This document shows, one piece after another, positions 17,431 through 27,300 of a DNA stretch of 64,000 nt. The notes under the pieces were generated by a model that had not been told where the DNA came from, did not search any database, and saw only the letters and a program-made list of their open reading frames with translations. How positions within the stretch are numbered: position 1 is the first letter of the stretch; each line of letters begins with the position of its first letter. Source of the stretch: Balanoglossus misakiensis (Eukaryota; Hemichordata); NCBI GenBank assembly GCA_040954595.2, contig CM082578.2:5704001-5768000 (forward strand). Direction: 5' to 3'. The position numbers and the translations under genes were made by a program.

Positions 17431-17510
17431 GGCAACGATGCGTTACCATGGTAACGTCACGGGTCTACGTAAGGCTCGCTCGCCGCTCTGCTGTTTAATA
17501 CCCAATAAAA
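17431..17510 (+). promoter_or_regulatory. Candidate GPCR promoter: RFX X-box, CRE half-site, TATA-like box
   Basis: GTTACCATGGTAAC at 17442-17455 is a perfect palindrome matching the RFX X-box consensus GTNRCC-N0-3-RGYAAC. Its final C starts CGTCA (17455-17459), a CRE half-site. A further RFX half-site, GGCAAC, lies at 17431-17436. AATAAAAG at 17504-17511 could be a TATA-like element. The block is about 340-420 bp before the GPCR start. Known: RFX factors drive ciliary and sensory-neuron genes. Regulation of this GPCR is inference. Confidence 0.45.
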
Positions 17511-17848
17511 GTGCCATGCTAAACATCAGCCATTCGTCAGTGGCGCACGAGACTTTGTCGAGCGAGTCGAGTCGCGCGCAGCTCTGCGTTTTCAAGACTG
17601 CCACCACACCTGACATAGTTGACTCTGCCAGGTAGTAGACAGCGTCGATGGCGATGGCCTTGCAGAACCCGCTTATGGCAAGAAATTCATGTCGATTTTA
17701 CACGCATGATCGCCAACTCTCTACTTTCACGTTTTCGTGTGACATATATGAAGACTAACGCTGTACAACCCGATCTAAAAGAGCTCCCATCAGACACACA
17801 CAGCAACGTAAGTACGACTTGCCGTGTCATTTTCGATCAGTGTGCACA

Positions 17849-18955
17849 ATGCAGGCTTACGCACTCCATGGAAACAGTTCGAGAAATATGAATGTGTCTT
17901 TTCCGTGCGACTATTCGAATAATTACGACATTCACTGCAAACCGCTGGACAGGCTCCCGGCTTGTATCCAAAAGTCGAACGACCAGTTCATTGCTGGACT
18001 CAGCATCTGCACGTTGGGTATTGTTGGCAACCTGATGTTCATGTTTGTTGTTGTGCGCATCCCGCATATGCGGACGGCCACCAACGCGTACCTCGTGAAT
18101 TTGGCCGTTGCGGACCTGCTTCACCTGATGTCACACTGGTTGATGTGGATTTGTGCCATCGACAAAAGCTGGCTGGAGAAAAATCTGACCGCGATTTGCG
18201 TCACTGCATTTGTGTCTCGGGTCGCTCAGTACGTCTCCCTGTTCACCGTCACCGTTCTGAGCCTGGAACGCTACACGGCGTTCTGCAAGCCCCACGCATA
18301 TCGCGAAGGATTCATTCACAAACGCAAGCGAGTCATACAAGTCATATTTTTCAAGTGGAGTCTGGCAATACTTCTCAGTCTCGAATTCTTCACAGGGTGC
18401 TTAGACAGAGGTGGACGCAAGCTGCCGGAGCTGATTTTCGAATCGATCTTTGTGATCGTTGTATTTGGCCTGATGTGCGCGGTGATGAGCGTGTACTGTA
18501 TAATTATACGCGAAGTGCACCGTATGCGCAACACCAGTGTGACAGGATCAATACGAGCGCACGAGCATCAAATAATGAGGGTATGTCTAACAACAGCGCT
18601 CGTCCACTTCACACTCACTCTGCCGCTGATGTTGCAAGTTGTGATTTACCTGCTCTTGAGGAACGGGGACGTGAACATCCCTCAAGACGTGTTCTGGTGC
18701 CTCAACAACCCGGTCGTGTACTCGCTGGAAATCAACTCCTCGTCTAATCTGCTCATCTACAACGCCATGAGCTCGAAGTACAGGAAGGCGTTCAGAGACG
18801 CCTTCTCCATCGACTTCGGAAGACTGAGGAATTGCTCGGAGAAAGTCCAAAATGTTCGTCGACCGAACTTGAACAGCCCCACCATAGACAAGGAGATGAC
18901 TATCTTCAGTTCGTGTTCGCAGCCATACGCGGCCACAAGCGCAACAAATTGTTGA
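17849..18955 (+). CDS. Class A (rhodopsin-like) peptide-type G protein-coupled receptor, intronless
   Basis: The first in-frame ATG after the stop at 17756-17758 is at 17849, giving 368 residues; the frame runs to TGA without introns. Seven transmembrane helices are visible: TM1 47-71 with GN at 60-61; TM2 79-101 with NLAVAD (Asp89); TM3 about 117-143 with Cys117 and ERY at 140-142 in place of DRY; TM4 162-181 with Trp170; TM5 195-220; TM6 242-269; TM7 about 288-305 with NLLIY at 300-304 in the NPxxY position, followed by SSKYRKAF of helix 8. N9 and N15 are glycosylation sequons. Cys117 probably pairs with Cys184 in a short second extracellular loop. TM6 lacks CWxP (it has FTLTLP) and TM5 lacks its usual proline. 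MRTATNAYLVNLAVAD and NxxSSKYR resemble TRH, ghrelin, neuromedin U and neurotensin receptors, so a peptide ligand is likely; the exact ligand is unknown. Confidence 0.9.
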   Translation: MQAYALHGNSSRNMNVSFPCDYSNNYDIHCKPLDRLPACIQKSNDQFIAGLSICTLGIVGNLMFMFVVVRIPHMRTATNAYLVNLAVADLLHLMSHWLMWICAIDKSWLEKNLTAICVTAFVSRVAQYVSLFTVTVLSLERYTAFCKPHAYREGFIHKRKRVIQVIFFKWSLAILLSLEFFTGCLDRGGRKLPELIFESIFVIVVFGLMCAVMSVYCIIIREVHRMRNTSVTGSIRAHEHQIMRVCLTTALVHFTLTLPLMLQVVIYLLLRNGDVNIPQDVFWCLNNPVVYSLEINSSSNLLIYNAMSSKYRKAFRDAFSIDFGRLRNCSEKVQNVRRPNLNSPTIDKEMTIFSSCSQPYAATSATNC

Positions 18956-21900
18956 CTCTTTTTAATAAGTACGCTGCCTGGTTAATTTCCGGCGGGCCGG
19001 CATTTTGAAATGTCAATATCGAACCCCGCTTATTTTCTGCTGATATCACCCGCTGTATGCGATTAGTTTTTTTTTAAGATACACGCAATGTAAGCCGCTC
19101 AGCACCACCGAGCATATTTTAATACATGTCAGTAAATTTACGTGTTATTTTCATTTTTACCAGTCTCATTTTATCCAAAGGACGTGGGTGTAATTATCCC
19201 ATAGACAGACTCGACGATCAATACGATTCATCTTAACGTTAATTGTTTCTAAATTTTAAACGGTTTGTAATTGTTACTATTACAGTTGTTATGCTAATGA
19301 ACATTGTATAGGATTATTTGTGGTAATTTGGAATTAACACCTCTGTATATACATATTCAATTTACACGGTATCTATATTTACATCATCTGTTACGTTCTA
19401 TTGACAATATTTAGTATATAAATTCTAAAGAACTCCAGCTATTCAAGAAACAAAGAGAAGTTTAGGATGAGTTTAGCGTCCTGATTTACAAAGGATCGCA
19501 AACGTCCTAACTTTTTCATTACCTTTGATATTTCCGAGGAACATTTAACAATTGTATTTTTTATGAGTCGTGCTTCTGTATCCATGTAGCTTTTTGTGTG
19601 TCACACGGAGACGTCACAGATTCGAGCATATACTTGGTCTGCCGTAGCGTCTTTCTTCATTCAGTGGATTACACGGTATTGAATGTGGCTCTTCATGCCA
19701 CATCTACAGTACCATCGTCCCTGTTCACTATGTACTTATTTCTCAAACAAGCCTGAGCCTTCGGAGATGAAGAAGACACATTTACGAACGGTTAATGATA
19801 AAATTGTCCGTCGTTTGCCTGGTTGAAACAAGAATTGTTACGACCACATAAAGATTCGCCGTTGTTCGTTTCCTAATTTGCTCGCCACGACGACGAGCAT
19901 GTCGAAAACGGTGACGAGCAACGGAAGCGGAGAACGTAAATTATCGGATGATTATCGCGGCAAATACACATGACAGGATGATTCTTTGTTATGTTTGTCC
20001 AGCAAATTTTAAATAACAGTGAACTGTTCTTATCGTTTCAATCCTATATTAAAATCATTCTATATTCCAAGCCTTTTCATATACATATGTAGTATGATCG
20101 ATGCCACTCGGTCCTCTTACAAAGGTCCCTATGAACCGAACTGAACGAATTCAGAAAGTCTCTGGGGCGACGTTTGGGAATAAAACACTTAATCTTCGCG
20201 ACTCATTAAATTTTCACTTCCAAATACGTCATCAAATGCTATTTTATTCCCCAGTAAAACTTGCTGAGGCGGGCAATGTTGAAACAAGTACTTAAACAAC
20301 AAAATAGCCGTTACAAATTCTGGGTATTAATAAATGTCATCATGAAAGTCATAGTATGCGTTAATATATACTCAATGATAAAAAAACTCAAAAATAAAAT
20401 TACTTCTCAATAATTATTATTTATCTCTTTCCTTTACGAATGTTGTAAAAATCTGATATGAAACGATATGGTGGTGGCTTTAGTTCCTGATCTCAAGTGC
20501 ATTGAATTTGTCATATTGCATGAATATTGTCCAAGTGGACCTATACGTTGGTAATTAAAGCAGTATTTACGACATCGGCACATCGTTGCTTCTCTACTAT
20601 GTAATCCTTTTGAAGGGGAGATTTAAGTCCCCTTGAACGTGAATTGATGCCTTATTACGTTTGGCCGTACTTTCTGCTCACATGACATTGTGATTTGACA
20701 AACGCCTCTAAAAGAACAGTGTCTGATGTGTTGAACATGATTGGCAGAGCCAGGAAGTACACATCCGATATCACTTAATTCTATGAACCAGAGGCTGTCT
20801 TGTAATACAATTTTATGGATATCAGCATTAGTATTAATCTTACATGATCTTATTTCATGACAGATTTCCTAATGGACCAAGGTCTAGTCGATGTTTTGTG
20901 AGAAAAACAGGATATGTGACTTTGTAAAAAAACACGATGCAGGCTTTATGAAATTCGTCGGAACTGTTAAAGCCCCGTGATCTGCCACCTTTACCATTTT
21001 TTTATCGATAGAAATTGTTTATCTGCTTTTTTATCCTCAACCGACGGACGACACCATTTTGAATATGTGAATTTTCTAATACGCATGTGCGCACACCATG
21101 ATTATTTTGTGTACTCTCGCAACGGGTGGGACACCCGTTTATTACTTACTTGTTATCATTTAAGTGTTCACCTTAAAACGTTAAGCCACATGTCAAACGT
21201 GAATAATACATGTACGTCTGCGTATACCCAATGGGTTAGAAAAAAAACATCAAGAAAATAACGCAAAAGGGCAGCTTGTGCAGCTTTATCAGGGCCCCAG
21301 CCAAGTGGACACATACAGTTGATCACAATATCCGGAATTTTCCTTCAAGTGACCTTGATATTTAGGCTCTGACAAAGAAATAACACATATGCGCGAACAA
21401 GCTTGATTTGGGATTGCACAACGCTTTCGTTGTCAGACTGAGCCTATTGTTAACGTCTTTGGCAATCGCAGAATCACACATTTGTTGTTGCCTTTTTTGC
21501 ACACGGAAGGGCTTACTGGAGCAAAACAGTGTTTTTTTCTAAACTTAAATATTAACGTGTATTTTGTTGCAATGGTCTTACACGAACACAATTAAATAAG
21601 TATAAATTCATCTTTTTTTTAAATTACATAGATATAGAACTGGATTTAGTTGATTCATATTGTAATATTCATTCGCTTATTTTTTTTCTTTCAAATTTAC
21701 ATCTTACGACGAGAAACACACCAATAACGACGTATTTTACGACGCCGTTTGAAAACCGTCATGTATTGTATACAATGTAGCTGTCTTGTCAGCATTTGAA
21801 ATCGATTTCTTGTATAACCTCTGTAATGGACAATTCATAGCAGAATAAAGCGCCCGAATTTAACCTTGCATGCAGTGTGTTTTCCATCAGACGACTTTAA

Positions 21901-24900
21901 CGGAAATAATGTAGACGGCAATGTGATATCAAACAAATGGCAAAGGTAAAGTCGCGTCTGTGTTCTTGTCAATATTAAATAAGCCTGTATGTAAACCACA
22001 CTGAGCCGTTTCCTGGGGACAATGCCTACTCGGAAACATTTTTTAAGCTTAGCGATATCTACATGCGCTGGGTTCTTTATTTTTAGTTTTTATTAACATT
22101 AGGCGTGCCTGCCGTCGGTTGGAAAAAATCATCGATAATGATATCAGTATCCATTGTATTACTGTTACAACCCTTTTAAAGGAAACATGCTGTGTGTGAA
22201 AGCGTCGTCCAGGCTTCTCCGCTAATCTCTATCCACGTCTACGCAGGAACGAGTTTTGTTAAATTGCGGTACACTTGGTTTCGCGTAAGGGCAGATTCTT
22301 TTTTTCCAAAGCAAGGCCGTATGGTATGAGCGGAAAACGAGCCGTGAAATGTTTCAGATGATTAAAGCCTTGTGAAATTTACACAGTGATGACGTCGACG
22401 ACGTTATCCGCCCTTTAAATGCCACAGTGTGACGGTTCCTTCTCTAAAATGCGGGGATGCAGGGCTGACTGCGTGCATGGTGAAACTTAAGGGAAGTTAA
22501 CGCGATACCGTCGCAGGAATTGCGATTAATGACGTGGAAATTGTTCTATAGGGGGGAGCCAGTAATCAGGAAGTCGATATGAAAGAGAGTCGAGTCGACC
22601 GTTCCCAGTGACCCAGAAGGCCATTTCTCTCTTATCTCTAGTTTATCGGTTTCTCGTCGACTTGCGTTCAAAAACAACGATTTATAAACATAGACGAATC
22701 GGTCTCACGAGTCGCCAATGCAATGGAGAGGCCCGCTTGTGCATAGCGTATGATCCGAATGACGTCATGGCTGAAAGGCGTTTGAACTGTACCTGTGTTC
22801 TTCTTTCAAGTGGATAATGACATATGCCAATTGACGACAATTCAATTTCTCTGTGATCATGACGATTACCAAGGTCGTGCATTACCGAGGTCATAATAAA
22901 CGGGGTCATGTTTCTTCCCCGAGGGTCCCTGTCCAATGCATTTGAGAAAACCTTCACCGTGTTCTATTCTTTCTTACCCGACACACTTTCTTGAAAGTGG
23001 ATCCTTTAAAGCATCTTCTATAATTGCCGTCGAACTCTTTGATTTCGCTGCTTTCTTTCCAACAATGCAGAGCGTCGTTCAAAGTCAGTGTCGACTGCGA
23101 CTGCAACCTTCATACCATCAAACATGTAGCGCACGGAAGCCAGCGATTAAAGCCATGCATGCGCGGTCAATGTACAATGTAATTTTATTTGACGATAGTC
23201 ACGTTTTCATACTGTCGCTCTCGACATCCTGGTTCTGTGGATATAATCACTGCATCACGGTTACGGCTCAGTACACCCGAGAAACGTCAATGAGCCGCCG
23301 AATATAAGAACACAACATGACATTAGATTCATATTAGAGCAAGACCCCCCCCCCCTTTTCTAGCTGCAGGCACCAGTGCATGGCAAATTTAATTTCAATT
23401 GATCATTAAACCTAATTAGGTTATTAAGTTCTACGGCTTCACAGAACTTTGCAATAAAGGCAACAAGCTTTCAAGCTTGATGTTTTCGACCCCGAAACAC
23501 TATGTACCGTGTGATCACTCACAATTGCCACTCTGCCGTATACAACAGTCCCCGCGCCAATACCATGGGTTAAATATGTACATTGTATACGTGAATTGGG
23601 CATGTAGACGTTCTGCTGCAGGAGGACGAAATGACACTAGAAATCAAGTCATATTATGACAACAACCTATCACGTGTCCAAGTTCTAAACTCGGTCAATT
23701 GCGGCTTGCCTATTGTATAGTTCTCCCGAATCAAGATGTCGCCCAGCTACAGTCCGGCATTGAAACGCATGCCGCTATCCTTATGAAAAGTCTTCATTGA
23801 CAAATATTTTAACGCTGTAAATATTGTTTCTTGTGGTATTTTCGTACGGAAAGAAATCTGAATATATGATGGTTGCACACAACGTTTCACCAGAATTAAA
23901 AGGCATTCTCCTTCACACCCAATCAACATTGTGAACATAAACTTACAGTATACTAAGTATTATAGGACGGCTTGCAAAAACCTCAAGGAAGATTGCCCTC
24001 CTCTCCTTGATAATCCAGCGGGAAATGACTCTAGTCCACTGACTGCTTTGCAGACTATCGATGTCCCCAGACCTCAATTAGTTTTTTTTTTTTCTTCTAG
24101 AAACATGGGCCGCATTCTACTGTTCTGCATTTAGAATGAAAGTTCAGTTGATTTTAGCGTATGAAGTGGGTGATGAAACCTCCACGGCCCTAATACAGAA
24201 TCAGAGCGGGATCTTCATGGCATGGCTTACGGATCATTCCGCCTGTGCTTTTCAAGTAACCGTATCAGGTCTGCAAAGACTGCAACTATCGAGTGAACCA
24301 AGTGTTTGGAAGACCAATCATATGGGCAGACTCAATCAGCGAATATTGGCGGTTGAGGCAGGTATACTAAATAGTTTTACCTAATCTCATCACCGAGGCG
24401 ATGCTTTGCCTCGCAAATGCTGAAGTTGCTTTCTCTATTGCCTGCTAGCGGCGGATTAGTAATTTAGGTTATATGCAGTGTATAGAAGAGGTTTCTTTTA
24501 ATTATTGCTTGCCAGCAGTCGGATTTCACGGGATTATCCTATCAGGAGCAACATTCGTGAAATGTTATAGGGACAATTACCACATAATTAATGTGTGGGC
24601 GTATTATAATTAGTTTATATAGGGCCTACATGTATACTTGGATGTAATACTTCTTGTCGTTCTGAATCTGCTGTTTGCAGGCAATATTTGAAATTCAGTT
24701 TCATTGTAAAAATGAATGATATAAACAGTATTTGAAAATGGGCAAATTTAAAGCAGTGTACCGTGCCGTAATCGTAACAAAATAAGTAAAACTGGACTAT
24801 GTTAAATTTTAGTCATGCAGCCGACATTTACGATTGTCAAAAATGTGTATACTGTTCCACTTTTTGCATAATTATCGTTCTAAGATAATGAACACCGTGC

Positions 24901-25011
24901 GGAGAAAGTGTACAGAATATTGAACTGATAACAATGCACACAGTAAAGGTGGCTATCAGCCCTAAGGCTTTTACCCAAATATGGCCAGTCAAAATTAGTT
25001 TTATAACTCAC
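18956..25011. other. Long intergenic region, no gene recognised
   Basis: No exon with recognisable domains. There is a perfect 16-nt palindrome-like hairpin near 23463 (CAAGCTT-TC-AAGCTTG), a cluster of GACGTC/GACGACG words near 22388-22405, and an eroded dispersed repeat start at 20967. No clear poly(A) signal lies close after the GPCR stop. Confidence 0.5.
20967..21000 (+). repeat. Fragment of dispersed repeat beginning TTAAAGCCCC
   Basis: TTAAAGCCCC followed by GATCTGCCACCTTTACCATT matches the start of the copies at 35488 and 47969 for about 30 bases; similarity is then lost. Confidence 0.4.
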
Positions 25012-25077
25012 CTCATCCGACAGTAACGTAACTCGGAAAATCATCAAGTTGGTCTGGGTCGCAGACGACATCGCCAT
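25012..25077 (-). CDS. Possible first coding exon of an unidentified gene
   Basis: On the minus strand an ATG in good context (ctaagATGGCG) at 25077 opens 22 codons, MAMSSATQTNLMIFRVTLLSDE. They end exactly at GAG followed by GTGAGT (donor at 25011-25010), phase 0. The AAGATGGCG start is typical of animal first exons. I do not recognise the protein, and no second exon could be identified at lower coordinates. The frame past the donor runs on to 24880 with intron-like composition. Confidence 0.3.
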
Positions 25078-25124
25078 CTTAGTTTACGTTTTCGCGTGCA
25101 TGGATGGTGGTTTCCGTCTTAGCC

Positions 25125-25181
25125 AGGCAACAGTTTTCGGAACTGTTGCCTGACAGGTCAACAGTTCGACAACTGTTGACC
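25125..25181. promoter_or_regulatory. Two adjacent perfect 11-bp hairpins
   Basis: Arms 25125-25135 and 25141-25151 (AGGCAACAGTT/AACTGTTGCCT, 5-nt loop) are followed 4 nt later by arms 25156-25166 and 25171-25181 (GGTCAACAGTT/AACTGTTGACC, 4-nt loop). All four arms share the CAACAGTT/AACTGTTG core, which contains AACTG (MYB-like). They lie 48-104 bp upstream of the candidate minus-strand start at 25077. Confidence 0.6.
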
Positions 25182-27089
25182 GGTAACTCCTCTATGCATG
25201 TAACAGCGCCAAATTGACGCACCCCACGTGACTGCATATTGGAGATTCACAACAAAGATTAAGTATGGGGTGTATTTCACCGTAGTTTATCACATGCTTT
25301 TCAGGGCCACCATTTTATGGCGGATAGCGGGATAAACTTATGTTGTAGCAACATTGGTAATAATTGCCCCGACTCATTCTGATCTCTCCAGTGATTGTAT
25401 TTTGTTGTCAGACAGTAAGTAACATGTGGGTAGTAATGGTAACGTCCTTATATTGTTTTACACATCAACTCTGAACAACGGCACCGCACCTTTGCCTCAA
25501 GATAGTCAGTTCTATAGTTGGAATGGCAACTAAACAAAACAAGGAAATGATGTGTATTGTGTATCACGCACGAGGGAATTCACACACCAATATCATATCG
25601 ATCGATCTATACTGAAAGGCCGTGTTTATGCTTAGTACTCGTAAACCATCAAATGCTCTCTGAAACGATGTTGGCTGGTACTGCAGGTCACACGGGGGAG
25701 GGATATCGATTACCTTTGATTGGAGAGATCGTCAAAGTTCGAGCTTGATGAAAACAGCTCAGTGTAAAAACCGTGCCAGGATCAAACGCTCGTGATCATT
25801 ATACACAAATGTATTCTAAACTAAGCTCATATACACGCAACGCTGCCAACGGGTTAGTGGAACACATTTTCAAGCCTAGATATTCTATCTCAGGGCTATA
25901 TCTCAATGGGAAGATATGTAGCTAATGTCTGTTCTGTAAAACCCGCAATGACGATCAAGCTATACACTTTCGACGAAAACATTTTCCTTTAAAGTTGCAG
26001 CTTCCATTTTAAAAATATCAAAAATATGGTTATAGTCTTTCATTGCAAGCATTGTCAACCTATAAATGTGATAATTTGAAAGTGTAAAGTGAGACGGACA
26101 TCTTTACCGAAGTAGTATAAGTGGCCTCGCCTTATCGACGAATGTTACATGCTAAGTTTTTGAGAACAAGCTCTTTAGCAAGTAAGAAGCATTTTGCCAG
26201 AAGATAATTCCAAGAGATCTAATCAAAGCAGTCAAGAATGGAGTTCAACCCTATCTTCCGCTTAAGTACATTGTGATTGCTTGTATACCGTGCTGCAATT
26301 ATCACCGCAAGGCAAACGCATGATTACACATGCATGGCCGTCTACTACACATACTGTGTGGAGTGTGTATACATGTATATACGTAAACGAAGAAATGGAA
26401 CTGGTTTGGACCAGTTGTTTAAGGGTTTGAATTTTTTAAATCCTAGAAATATAAAAAGCTATATCACGTCGGTTGTTGACGGTATCTTCAATGTAACTCC
26501 GCATATATAACCTTTAACATTCTAATCTCCACTATCTACCTTTATGTCTTGGTGCATTGAGGAAGCCATATGAAAATACAAATCAATTCTTCCCCGTACA
26601 TGCATGCTGATTTGTCTAAATACCATACCGACCGCATACTACGTGACTTTTTATTATACATGGACGACCTGACAACTGTGCTGCATTACATAAAACCATA
26701 CGAATAAATTATCATATTTAAAGTCAATGTATGTCTGTATCTCTTTGCATTTTGTTTTTAAATTAACGTATCATTCGGGGATTTGTTTTGGATTTCCATT
26801 ATTTCGCCATTTTGCCTTTGAAAATGGCATTTCTTACCGATTGGCTGGATCGATATGTATTCGTATAGTTTCGTGATACTGTCTTGGGAACGTCAAATCG
26901 AACTTCTGTGGTCTGGTGGCATTCATATTATCTTGCAAGAATTGTGTATTCATTAAACTCTAAGCTATACGTTCATCGATCGCCAATATTTGACATGTGC
27001 ATGTGGTCACACTTCTGTGGACCTTTTACACATAAGGTGTTTTGATTTCGAAACATTTTATCGTGCAATACAAATTATAGAGCTAAGCT
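25182..27089. other. Intergenic DNA, nothing recognised
   Basis: No domain-like frames, no RNA gene and no strong repeat seen. Confidence 0.5.
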
Positions 27090-27300
27090 GCACCTGATTG
27101 TCTATACTACACTCATCGAACGTAATAACCCTATACAAGATCTCTTCGTTAACATGTTGTGCATTTCCTAAAAGATCCACGTAGTCGTTCATTCTCGTAT
27201 GCCGCGCCGCTTCTACAATGTGGAATAGACTGCCCAATTACATTTGTTCAAAAGTTAAAGTCTAAACTTAGACTTAGACCTATTTTTTGAGAGGGCATAC
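27090..27300 (+). pseudogene. Fossil LINE C-terminus (CR1/RTE-like)
   Basis: Frame pieces read RSRSFSYAAP (from about 27183), then WNRLPNYI after a one-base shift, then SKVKS, then LFFERAYS. This is the order seen at the RT C-terminus of many non-LTR elements (RSFS..AP..WN.LP....S...FK..L...LF..AY). At least two frameshifts and internal stops show it is dead. Confidence 0.55.

Noticed and set aside
17808-17840. GTAAGT at 17808 and CAG at 17838-17840 as a 5' UTR intron of the GPCR
   Set aside because: The implied intron is only 33 nt, too short for a normal spliceosomal intron.
17962-18747. Second-frame ORF of 261 codons and minus-strand frames overlapping the GPCR
   Set aside because: Shadows of the GC-rich GPCR coding sequence; no TM or domain pattern.
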